From a candidate division KSB1 bacterium (GTDB taxonomy: Bacteria; Zhuqueibacterota; JdFR-76; DREG01), in NCBI GenBank assembly GCA_022566355.1, contig JADFJB010000172.1, forward strand, positions 1 to 6,942: DNA of 6,942 bases, in the 5' to 3' direction. Each line of letters starts with the position of its first letter. Positions within the stretch are counted from its first letter, which is position 1. Positions 1 to 6,763 of this stretch are shown here, one piece after another. The translations under genes were made by a program, and so were the position numbers. Below the pieces are notes generated by a model. That model did no database searches, was not told the DNA's origin, and saw only the letters and a program-made list of their open reading frames with translations.

Positions 1-98
1 CTCGAAATTAATAAATGACAAGGAAGTTGATTTTAGGATTATTTCTGGATGTTTACTCTTCATAAAACGAAATTCATCAAAAGATATAAACCCATTAA

Positions 99-128
99 AT
101 ATCAATACTCTTTGATATCAATTGTATC
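99..128. promoter_or_regulatory. overlapping small inverted repeats upstream of the AsmA-like gene
   Basis: Two symmetric sequences overlap 33-62 bases before the start codon at 161. ATATCAA (99-105) and TTGATAT (112-118) form a 7-bp stem with a 6-base loop. Next, 114-128 reads GATATCAATTGTATC, which would be a perfect 14-bp palindrome if one T were removed. There is no T-run, so it does not look like a terminator. The position would suit an operator or leader hairpin, but AT-rich DNA produces such symmetry easily. The rest of 1-160 shows no convincing gene. Confidence 0.25.
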
Positions 129-160
129 TTTAACCACCCAAAACTTAGAGAAAATTTAAT

Positions 161-2749
161 ATGAAAAAATTACTAATCATCATCGGAGTTATTGTTGGAT
201 TATTATTCCTAGCTGTGACGATAATCCCCATGTTTTACAAAGATCAAATCGTTGCCATCATTAAAGATAAAGCCAATGAACAGTTGGCTTGTCAAATGGA
301 TTTTGATGATGTTGGTATTAGTTTCTTTCGGGATTTCCCTGGTATTACCGTATCGATTGATGGTCTTAGCCTGGTGAATCGTGCGCCTTTCGAGGGCGAT
401 ACTTTGGTTCATTTTAATTCCTTTCGTGTTACCGTTGATCTGCTCAGTTTAATTTCGGGAGAATCCGTTGAAATTGTTTCGATCCTGTTGGATCAGCCGG
501 ATATTTCCCTCAGGGTTCTTGCAGATGGCACGCCGAACTGGAATATCATGAAAGAAACAGAAACGGTTGAAGCTGCCCCGGAAAGTGAAACGGAAGAATT
601 TGGTTTAACCCTGCAAAGATATGAAATTCGAAACGCCAATCTCACTTATATAGATGATCAAACCGGAATGAACCTGGCTGTGAAGGGATTTAACCACAGT
701 GGCTACGGGGATTTCACCCAAGATATCGTCTATTTAAAAACAGACACGAAAATTAAATCTCTAAGCGCCGGAGTTGGAGATATTAACTATTTGCAGGATA
801 TTGAAACTCATTTCGCAATCGAAACAGTGATCGATATGAAGAACCTTTCAATAGAACTGAAAAAAAACCAACTAAGGCTTAACGACTTTATTTTTAATCT
901 CGACGGCTCATTAAAAATCGCAGAGGAAACTACCACTGTTGATTTACAGTTTAGCACTGAAGAAACAGATTTTAAAAGTTTGGTTTCCCTGATCCCAATC
1001 CTCTACCAGAAGGATTTTTCTGAGCTGGAAACATCGGGTCGATTTAGCTTCCAGGGCAAAATTATCGGCAATTACAGTGAAAATGAATTCCCCAAAATTG
1101 ACTTCAAATTTGAAGTCAATGATGGCATGCTAAAACTTCCGGACATGCCAAAACCCATAGATCATTTTGCTTTTGAATTATTTGTGGTAAACCCGGGAGG
1201 AGATCTAAACAACACCCTGATTAATTTACGAAAATTTCATTTCGAAATGGACCGGCAACCATTCGACGCCCGCCTTATTGTCAGCAGGCCTTTTTCCGAT
1301 CCCACTTTCAGCGGCTTTATTAAAGGCAATATCGATTTAGGTAACATCAAAGAACTCCTGCCATTAGAGGAAAATACTGAAATCGCCGGCCTCATTCAGG
1401 CAAACCTGGAATTTTCAGGCAGTCAGAAAAAAGACCTGGAAATCAATGGAAATGGGCAGCTTAACTTTTCAGAGATCATTTATTCGTCCCCACAACTTCC
1501 CGAACCCTTTTCCTTAAAGGAAGCATCGATAACTTTTACACCTGCAAAGGTTTCATTAGATCGGTTTAGTGCTCAAATCGGCAAGAGTGATATTAAGGCA
1601 ACGGGCCAATTGGAGAATGTTCTTTCTTACTTCCTCAAAGATGCAGAATTAAAAGGCAACCTTGCAATCAGTTCTAATTTTTTTGATTTGAATCCATGGA
1701 TGGCAGGACCCAGTGCTGAACTTTCAGCGGTCGAGCTACCCGGTAAAATTGAATTCCTGATGGATGTGCAATTCAATGAAGTGCTTTTTGATAATCTAAA
1801 ATTGCAAAACGTCAGAGGATCCCTGGTTCTTAAAGACAAAGTCCTGAAGATGGATGGCCTCTACATGGAGGCATTAGGCGGAAAAATGATCGCTTCGGGT
1901 AAATATGACAGTAACATTCCACAGACCCCAACCATCGATTTCGATTTTTCAATCAGCCAGGTTGGATTTGCCGATGCATACAATAGCTTTATAACTGTGC
2001 AAACCTTTGCACCGATTGCAAATCATCTCCATGGCAATTTTAATGCAAAAATAAAGTTAAGTTCGCAATTGGATAATAACCTGGTACCGCTTTGGCAAAA
2101 TTTCACCAGCCATGGCAAGCTGGATATTGCCTCTGCAAGTTTGACGGATTTCGCACCTTTCAATCAAGTTGCAAAAGCAATTAAATGGGATAAAATACAA
2201 AATCCTACTTTAAATAATTTTCATCCTTCATACTCAATCGAGGAAGGCCGAATGAAAATTGAACCATTCACGGTCACGATTGAAAATACGGATATGGTTA
2301 TCTCGGGATCATACGGGATTGATAAATCATTGAATTTTGATTTGATCCTCAAAATGCCCGCCAGTGAGCTAAGGGGTCAAACAGCGAATGCCCTCACTAA
2401 CCTTGTTGGGAAGAAAGTGAGCTTGGGCACTGATGAGACAGTTGACATATTGGTTTCTATAGGGGGCACTTATGACAAACCAATTATAAAAGCATCTTTG
2501 GGCGACATTGTAAAAAGTGTCACATCCGGTTTGAAACAGGCAGCCGTTTCCGAATTAGAAAGTAAAAAAGATGAAGTAAAACAAGGCATTGTAGAAGCTC
2601 TAACCAAAAAGAAAACCGGAAAAGATTCAACAGCAGGCAAATCAACTTTAGAACAAATTGCAAAAGAAAAATTCGAGAAAGAGAAGAAAGAAGCGGAGAA
2701 GAAAGTAAAAGATAAACTGAAGAATTTATTCAAAAAGAAAAAGAATTAG
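161..2749 (+). CDS. AsmA-family inner-membrane-anchored periplasmic protein
   Basis: This 862-residue protein has the build of the AsmA/TamB-like superfamily: one N-terminal membrane anchor (about residues 4-26, after a short MKK start) and a long periplasmic stretch of amphipathic beta-strands. Relatives are thought to bridge the envelope and move phospholipid or affect outer-membrane assembly; that role is inferred here. The family signature is visible near 113-130, where PDISLRVLADG is followed by PNWNI. An AsmA C-terminal-type region lies at about 655-760 (ASLTDFAPFNQ, then a stretch ending LKMPASELRG). The last 75 or so residues are a Lys/Glu-rich, probably helical tail ending in KKKKN. 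The ATG at 161 is the natural start because the membrane anchor follows at once. The upstream Shine-Dalgarno is weak (AGAG, ten bases away). The gene stands alone, followed by a long repeat-filled gap. Residues 313-320 are encoded by a perfect palindrome. Family call is firm; cargo and partners are unknown. Confidence 0.88.
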   Translation: MKKLLIIIGVIVGLLFLAVTIIPMFYKDQIVAIIKDKANEQLACQMDFDDVGISFFRDFPGITVSIDGLSLVNRAPFEGDTLVHFNSFRVTVDLLSLISGESVEIVSILLDQPDISLRVLADGTPNWNIMKETETVEAAPESETEEFGLTLQRYEIRNANLTYIDDQTGMNLAVKGFNHSGYGDFTQDIVYLKTDTKIKSLSAGVGDINYLQDIETHFAIETVIDMKNLSIELKKNQLRLNDFIFNLDGSLKIAEETTTVDLQFSTEETDFKSLVSLIPILYQKDFSELETSGRFSFQGKIIGNYSENEFPKIDFKFEVNDGMLKLPDMPKPIDHFAFELFVVNPGGDLNNTLINLRKFHFEMDRQPFDARLIVSRPFSDPTFSGFIKGNIDLGNIKELLPLEENTEIAGLIQANLEFSGSQKKDLEINGNGQLNFSEIIYSSPQLPEPFSLKEASITFTPAKVSLDRFSAQIGKSDIKATGQLENVLSYFLKDAELKGNLAISSNFFDLNPWMAGPSAELSAVELPGKIEFLMDVQFNEVLFDNLKLQNVRGSLVLKDKVLKMDGLYMEALGGKMIASGKYDSNIPQTPTIDFDFSISQVGFADAYNSFITVQTFAPIANHLHGNFNAKIKLSSQLDNNLVPLWQNFTSHGKLDIASASLTDFAPFNQVAKAIKWDKIQNPTLNNFHPSYSIEEGRMKIEPFTVTIENTDMVISGSYGIDKSLNFDLILKMPASELRGQTANALTNLVGKKVSLGTDETVDILVSIGGTYDKPIIKASLGDIVKSVTSGLKQAAVSELESKKDEVKQGIVEALTKKKTGKDSTAGKSTLEQIAKEKFEKEKKEAEKKVKDKLKNLFKKKKN
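1097..1120. repeat. perfect 24-bp palindrome inside the AsmA-like coding region
   Basis: ATTGACTTCAAA (1097-1108) is followed directly by its exact reverse complement (1109-1120), with no spacer. The symmetry stops at both outer flanks (A at 1096, G at 1121). It lies exactly on codon boundaries, so both strands would read the same octapeptide IDFKFEVN. The existence of the palindrome is certain. Whether it does anything is not: it may be chance in a beta-strand segment, or a dimer-binding or cruciform-prone site. Confidence 0.9.
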
Positions 2750-2771
2750 CTGAGGCTCAAAGAAACAGTGT

Positions 2772-2882
2772 TGTCACTATCGTGACGGATCTTGTTAACT
2801 AACACACCTTACGTTAAGTTAAAATAGATTCCTTCTGAATGACATTAGATGCTTATTAATGTTTTTTCAGGATGATATTGCG
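2772..2882. repeat. degenerate copy of the intergenic palindromic repeat
   Basis: This stretch repeats, in the same order, the landmarks of the element at 2992-3137. It opens with TGTCA. Then comes GTGACGGATCTTGTT (2782-2796), against GTGAAGGATCTTGTT in the other copy. Next come GATTCCTTCT and TGAATGACATT, and finally TTTCAGGATGATATTGCG (2865-2882), which differs from 3121-3137 by one base insertion. Its TGTCA (2772-2776) and TGACA (2840-2844) are inverted, so the unit could fold back on itself. The middle differs from the other copy. It appears to be an older, decayed member of the same family. Confidence 0.6.
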
Positions 2883-2934
2883 TTCACAAAGTCTCGTTTT
2901 AAGCAGGATTCATTCTGTGTTTGATCAAGTAAAT

Positions 2935-3174
2935 AGATTCCCGATAATCCCGCCCAGGAGGCTGTTGCAGAATAGGCAAAAAGCCTGGAATTGTCATCCT
3001 GAACGGAGCGAAGCGGAGTGAAGGATCTTGTTTGCAACTCGTTGTAACTCTCGTATAATCAAGTTATTAAGGGCTGTACCAGCAAGATTCTTCTCCCGTC
3101 CAGGCGGGATCAGTATGACATTTCAGATGATATTGCGCATTCTGCAACAGCCTGCCAGGCGGAACTGGAATGAC
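2935..3174. repeat. older palindromic repeat apparently split by an insertion
   Basis: Left part 2935-2958 (AGATTCCCGATAATCCCGCC then CAGG) and right part 3155-3174 (CCAGGCGGAACTGGAATGAC) flank the element at 2959-3153. Joined at their shared CCAGG they make a sensible unit of the common intergenic type AGATTC...CCCGCC-CAGG-CGG...GGAATGAC. The internal unit has a similar layout (AGATTCTTCTCCCGTCCAGG then CGGGATCAGTATGAC). The split is an interpretation from reading the flanks, not from comparison with an empty site. Confidence 0.4.
2959..3153. mobile_element. MITE-like element with 15-bp terminal inverted repeats
   Basis: AGGCTGTTGCAGAAT (2959-2973) and its exact reverse complement (3139-3153) bound a 195-bp non-coding segment. 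Inside are further nested inverted pairs: TGTCATCCTGA (2992-3002) with TCAGTATGACA (3110-3120), 10 of 11 pairing, and AAGGATCTTG (3021-3030) with CAAGATTCTT (3083-3092), 9 of 10. The stretch GAACGGAGCGAAGCGGAGTG (3001-3020) is of a kind common in intergenic repeats of many environmental bacteria. CCAGG occurs just outside both ends (2954-2958 and, after one extra G, 3155-3159), as a target duplication might. The ends resemble some insertion-sequence termini, but no transposase is present, so movement would need one supplied elsewhere. It could instead be a large REP-like palindrome that is not mobile. Confidence 0.5.
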
Positions 3175-3351
3175 AACAGAGTCGTTCCTAGTCTCATTCA
3201 TGCAGGAATATAAATCAGTGTTATTCGGTGTTTAAAAAAATTGCAGCATCAAACAACTCAGTAAAAATCTAAAATTCAAAAAATTGTACTTGCATTCCAT
3301 TTTCTTTCAAGGTACGTTATTTTAATCCCTAATATTTTTTAACTCAACCTT

Positions 3352-3356
3352 AGGAG
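3352..3356 (+). promoter_or_regulatory. ribosome binding site of the peptidase gene
   Basis: AGGAG sits six bases before the ATG at 3363 and fixes that start, which also opens a clean signal peptide. It shows that this organism uses Shine-Dalgarno initiation at least for some genes. Confidence 0.85.
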
Positions 3357-3362
3357 TGAGTC

Positions 3363-5390
3363 ATGAAGAAATATCTTTCCATTTCAATATTTTTCTTAAT
3401 TATTACCCTATTTTCATTTGCTAATCTGGGTGCCCAGGAGCCTGTTAAAAAGCTCACCCTGGACCTTTACCTGGATATGGAGAGTGTAAGCAATCCACAA
3501 ATATCTCCGGATGGTAAACAGATTATTTACACCCGGAGATGGGTTGATAAAATGAATGACAGCCGGAAATCTTCGCTTTGGATTATGAAAGTGGATGGCT
3601 CCAAAAACCGGTTCCTGGTTGAAGGATCTTCGGCGCAATGGTCACCCGATGGTTTTCGCATTGCTTTTACTGCCAGCGGAAAACCGAAAGGAAGTCAAAT
3701 CCATGTCCGGTGGATGGATGCCGAGGGTGCGGTTACGCAAATCACCCGGGTCGAACAATCGCCATCAAACATCCGGTGGTCTCCGAACGGGAAGACCATT
3801 GCATTCTCGATGTTGGTGCCCGAAAAAGATAAGTGGACTGTTAAACTGCCGGCAAAACCCGAAGGCGCAAAATGGACCAAGGAACCTCGTATCATCGATC
3901 GACTTCGCTACCGCCGAGATCGAAGGGGATTTATAAAAGAAGGATTTAACCATGTTTTTATCGTCCCTGCTGACGGCGGTACCCCACGACAAATTACATC
4001 GGGCGACTTTAGCCACTCATCGCCAAGGTGGACTCCGGATGGCAGTGAAATTATCTGCAGCAGCTTGCGAGTTGATGATGCCGAATACCAATGGCGGGAA
4101 TCTGAGATTTATGCTGTCAATGTGAAGACCGGAGAAACGAAGCAATTAACCACTCGAAAAGGACCGGATGGCAATCCTGTCCCATCTCCCAATGGTAAAT
4201 ATATTGCCTATACGGGTTACGATTTCACAGATGATACCTATATCACCAACAAAATTTATGTCATGAACAGGGATGGTTCAAATCCGCATAAGATCTCCGG
4301 AGATTTTGACCGGCGGTCTTCCGGTTTAACCTGGGCAAGAGACAATAGCGGTGTATATTTTAACACACGCAGCGAAGGCAGCCGCAATGTTTATTTTGCT
4401 TCACTAAAGAATGGCGTAAAACCAATTACCGAAGGAACCCATTATATATCAGTAAGCAGCATCAACAAAAATGGTAAGGCTGCGGCAGTTTGGGCCGATT
4501 CTCATAATCCCGGTGATGTGATCGCTTTTGACTTGAAAAAACCCAAGCAGATTACCCAATTGACCCATGTAAATGAAGATATCCTTTCGGATGTCAAACT
4601 GGGAGAGGTCGAGGAAATCTGGTATAATTCTGTGGATGATTTTAAAATTCAAGGATGGATTGTAAAACCACCGGATTTCGATCCGAATCGAAAATACCCA
4701 CTAATTTTAGCCATCCACGGCGGTCCCCATGGAATGTATGGCGTCGGATTTAATTTTGCCTGGCAAAACCATGCCGCGGAAGACTTTGTGGTTTTGTATA
4801 CCAATCCTCGCGGCAGTGACGGCTATGGCAGTCCATTTGGCAACGCGATAAAGAATGCCTACCCTGACAAGGATTTCGATGATTTGATGAAAGGCGTCGA
4901 TGAGGTGATTGCCAAGGGCTATATCGATGAACGAAACTTGTTTGTGTACGGCGGCAGTGGCGGCGGTGTCCTAACCGCATGGATCGTCGGCCATACGGAT
5001 CGATTCGCCGCTGCTTCTTCCAACTACCCGGTAATCGACTGGATTAGCTTTGTCGGCACAACGGATGGCGCCAGTTGGTATCGTAACTTCAAGAAATTTC
5101 CATGGGAAGATCCCAGCGAGCATTTAAAGCGATCCCCGCTCATGTACGCCGGTAATGTAAAAACACCGACCATGCTGATGACAGGTATCAAAGATTTGCG
5201 CACACCGATTTCCCAAACCGAAGAGTTCTACATGGCGCTGAAAGTGCAAAAAATCCCGACGGTAATGCTGCGTTTTAATGAGGAATGGCACGGTACCAGC
5301 TCTAAGCCATCCAATTTTATGCGCTCGGTGCTTTACCTGAGAAGCTGGTTTGATAAGTATACGACAAAGGATGAGATTGCCGGGAGGTAG
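3363..5390 (+). CDS. secreted S9-family (prolyl oligopeptidase-like) serine peptidase
   Basis: The product is 675 residues and resembles S9 acylaminoacyl-peptidase/dipeptidyl-peptidase-like enzymes, which cut short peptides. A signal peptide covers residues 1-24 (MKK, a hydrophobic core, then NLGA with Gln next), so it should act in the periplasm or outside. Residues about 35-400 form a TolB-like beta-propeller: blade motifs are seen at 47 (ISPDGKQIIYT), 93 (WSPDGFRIAFT), 139 (WSPNGKTIAFS), 223 (WTPDGSEIICS), 274 (PSPNGKYIAYT) and 324 (WARDNSGVYFN). The alpha/beta-hydrolase domain follows at about 415-665, with HGGP at 452-455 for the oxyanion region. The expected catalytic residues are Ser532 in GGSGGG, Asp611 in GIKDLRTP and His643 in EWHGTSS. 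Nothing is missing, so it is probably active. Substrate specificity cannot be read from the sequence. It has its own leader and a strong terminator, so it is probably monocistronic; scavenging of peptides is the likely role. Confidence 0.93.
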   Translation: MKKYLSISIFFLIITLFSFANLGAQEPVKKLTLDLYLDMESVSNPQISPDGKQIIYTRRWVDKMNDSRKSSLWIMKVDGSKNRFLVEGSSAQWSPDGFRIAFTASGKPKGSQIHVRWMDAEGAVTQITRVEQSPSNIRWSPNGKTIAFSMLVPEKDKWTVKLPAKPEGAKWTKEPRIIDRLRYRRDRRGFIKEGFNHVFIVPADGGTPRQITSGDFSHSSPRWTPDGSEIICSSLRVDDAEYQWRESEIYAVNVKTGETKQLTTRKGPDGNPVPSPNGKYIAYTGYDFTDDTYITNKIYVMNRDGSNPHKISGDFDRRSSGLTWARDNSGVYFNTRSEGSRNVYFASLKNGVKPITEGTHYISVSSINKNGKAAAVWADSHNPGDVIAFDLKKPKQITQLTHVNEDILSDVKLGEVEEIWYNSVDDFKIQGWIVKPPDFDPNRKYPLILAIHGGPHGMYGVGFNFAWQNHAAEDFVVLYTNPRGSDGYGSPFGNAIKNAYPDKDFDDLMKGVDEVIAKGYIDERNLFVYGGSGGGVLTAWIVGHTDRFAAASSNYPVIDWISFVGTTDGASWYRNFKKFPWEDPSEHLKRSPLMYAGNVKTPTMLMTGIKDLRTPISQTEEFYMALKVQKIPTVMLRFNEEWHGTSSKPSNFMRSVLYLRSWFDKYTTKDEIAGR

Positions 5391-5424
5391 GTACAAGCTT
5401 TAAAATCAAATCAATCTAATTGTC

Positions 5425-5465
5425 AAACCCCGGTGATTAAAAAAGATTCACCGGGGTTTTATTTT
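5425..5465 (+). terminator. strong intrinsic terminator after the peptidase gene
   Basis: AAACCCCGGTGA (5425-5436) and TCACCGGGGTTT (5448-5459) form a perfect 12-bp stem with an 11-base A-rich loop. The stem runs into TTTTATTTTA. It lies 34 bases after the peptidase stop codon and ends that transcript before the radical SAM gene. Confidence 0.95.
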
Positions 5466-5500
5466 AGGTGGATTAATATATTATTTTGTGTACTGAGAGT

Positions 5501-5531
5501 ATTTATTTAGTTTTCATACTACTGAATAAAT
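5501..5531. other. AT-rich hairpin in the leader of the radical SAM gene
   Basis: ATTTATTTAG (5501-5510) pairs with CTGAATAAAT (5522-5531) over ten positions, one of them G-U, around an 11-base loop. It lies between the terminator and the radical SAM gene, where the promoter must be. The rest of 5466-5668 is plain AT-rich DNA with no gene. Function is unknown and chance is possible at this base composition. Confidence 0.3.
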
Positions 5532-5668
5532 TGTTTAGGACTGACAACTTTTATCCTCATATATCCATTTCAACCGATTCCAAAGTTTTAATCGTTAACA
5601 TTGTGTATTATTTAATTTTGAAATTTGAACATCCATCATTTTTTTGATAGCTTTATTCCTCATTATTT

Positions 5669-5673
5669 AGGAG
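5669..5673 (+). promoter_or_regulatory. ribosome binding site that places the radical SAM start at TTG 5679
   Basis: AGGAG lies five bases before an in-frame TTG at 5679. The reading frame stays open further upstream, to another TTG at 5625, but that codon has no Shine-Dalgarno and would add 18 residues unlike the family. No in-frame ATG exists before the iron-sulfur cysteines, so a non-ATG start is required. Confidence 0.75.
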
Positions 5674-5678
5674 CACAA

Positions 5679-6737
5679 TTGCCTGTTCATCAAAACAACA
5701 TTCGCGGTCGCGGCGCCGCAACGAATCCTCTCAATCGATTTGAAACCATCTCCATCGAATTCGATGAGCCGGACGGCCAGAAAAATGAGTTGAAAGGTAC
5801 CCAATATTTTAAGGATTCATCCAAGACATTCATCACTTACAACGACAGCCCGGATGTGGGATTCGACGCAAGCATCAATCCTTATCGCGGTTGTGAACAC
5901 GGCTGCATTTATTGTTACGCCCGGCCATCCCATGAATATCTAGGGCTTTCGGCGGGATTGGATTTTGAGAGTAAAATTTTCGTTAAGGAAAATGGACCGG
6001 AAATTTTGGAAAAAGAATTATCGCGCCCCAAATGGAAACCGCAGGTGCTGGGTATCAGCGGTGTAACCGATCCCTATCAGCCGATAGAACGCCACTTCAA
6101 ACTAACGCGCCGTTGTCTTGAAGTGTTGGTCAAATTTAAAAACCCAGTGGTGATAATCACCAAGAACCACATGGTAACCCGTGATTTGGACCTATTGAGT
6201 GAGCTTTCATCCATAAACGCGGCATTGGTCATGATATCGATTACGACTCAAAACAGTGCGCTGACCCAAATCATGGAGCCACGGACATCCATTCCTGCAC
6301 GGCGATTTGAAGCCATCGAGAAATTAACTGCGGCTGGCATCAAAACCGGTGTTCTCGCTGCTCCAATTATTCCGGGTCTAACCGATCACGAAATTCCATC
6401 GATCTTGAAAATGGCTGCTGACGCCGGAGCAGTTTGTGCCGGCTACATAATGCTGCGCATGCCCTATGCTGTTGCACCCCTGTTTGAGAATTGGCTGGAA
6501 AGACATTATCCCGATAGAAAAGACAAAATTCTAAACCGGATTCGGGATATCCGTGGTGGAAAATTAAATGACCCTCGGCTGGGAACCAGGATGAGAGGGG
6601 AAGGCGTTTTTGCAGATGAAATCCGGAACTTGTTTGATCTGTCTTGCCGGAAAGCTGGACTGAACAAGGAGAAGCCGAATCTCACAGCACATCATTTTAG
6701 AGTATTGGCTGATAACCAGTTTGACTTTTTTTCTTGA
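5679..6737 (+). CDS. PA0069-family radical SAM protein (SplB-like)
   Basis: Starting at TTG 5679 the protein has 352 residues, usual for this family. Near the N-terminus it has the hallmark RGRGAATNPLNRFE. The radical SAM cluster motif follows at about 72-79 (RGCEHGCIYCYARP), with Cys72, Cys76 and Cys79 to hold a 4Fe-4S cluster that splits S-adenosylmethionine. SGVTDPYQPIE (about 127-137) and APIIPGLTD (about 228-236) are further conserved radical SAM/SPL-type segments. No signal peptide or membrane segment is seen, so it should be cytoplasmic. The superfamily includes spore photoproduct lyase, which repairs DNA. Members of this particular subfamily have no settled reaction that I know of, and a repair role should not be assumed. 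The gene has its own leader after a terminator, and no partner gene adjoins it. It converges with a - strand gene 26 bases beyond its stop. An alternative start at TTG 5625 is less likely. Confidence 0.9.
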   Translation: MPVHQNNIRGRGAATNPLNRFETISIEFDEPDGQKNELKGTQYFKDSSKTFITYNDSPDVGFDASINPYRGCEHGCIYCYARPSHEYLGLSAGLDFESKIFVKENGPEILEKELSRPKWKPQVLGISGVTDPYQPIERHFKLTRRCLEVLVKFKNPVVIITKNHMVTRDLDLLSELSSINAALVMISITTQNSALTQIMEPRTSIPARRFEAIEKLTAAGIKTGVLAAPIIPGLTDHEIPSILKMAADAGAVCAGYIMLRMPYAVAPLFENWLERHYPDRKDKILNRIRDIRGGKLNDPRLGTRMRGEGVFADEIRNLFDLSCRKAGLNKEKPNLTAHHFRVLADNQFDFFS

Positions 6738-6763
6738 TCCTGGAAAATAATAATTAAACAGAA

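Larger units (their letters stand above)
2750..3362. other. 613-bp intergenic region filled with palindromic repeats
   Basis: No credible gene lies here; the only open frames run through repeats. From 2772 to about 3209 the DNA is a mosaic of related palindromic fragments, listed separately. These include a small GTCAC-TATC-GTGAC hairpin (2773-2786) just after the AsmA-like gene and a GGAATGAC/GTCGTTCC stem (3167-3174 with 3181-3188, one G-T pair). No hairpin followed by a T-run was seen, so the AsmA-like transcript has no clear intrinsic terminator. From about 3210 to 3362 the sequence is simple AT-rich leader of the peptidase gene. Confidence 0.75.

Noticed and set aside
1-115. Open + strand frame ending in a stop at 113-115, and a short - strand frame opening from an ATG at 61-63 to the window edge
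   Set aside because: Either could be the end or start of a neighbouring gene, but each is under 40 codons, has no recognisable motif, and the - strand one has no Shine-Dalgarno. There is not enough to call a gene.
2795-2822. TTAACT/AGTTAA stem as a terminator for the AsmA-like gene
   Set aside because: Only six AT-rich pairs around a long loop, and no T-run follows.
3028-3213. 61-codon + strand open frame in the intergenic region
   Set aside because: It runs straight through the nested palindromic repeats, has no ribosome site and no protein-like pattern.
3290-3318. Possible promoter TTGCAT, 17 bases, TACGTT before the peptidase gene
   Set aside because: The -10 matches only half of the usual consensus; a promoter must be nearby but this one is not supported enough to list.
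5606-5620. TATTAT (5606-5611) and TAATTTTG (5613-5620) as possible -10 or Bacteroidota-type -7 promoter elements for the radical SAM gene
   Set aside because: No fitting upstream -35 or -33 element at the right spacing; AT-rich DNA gives such matches often.
5753-5766. 14-bp palindrome CATCGAATTCGATG in the radical SAM gene
   Set aside because: A palindrome of this length is expected about by chance in a window this size.
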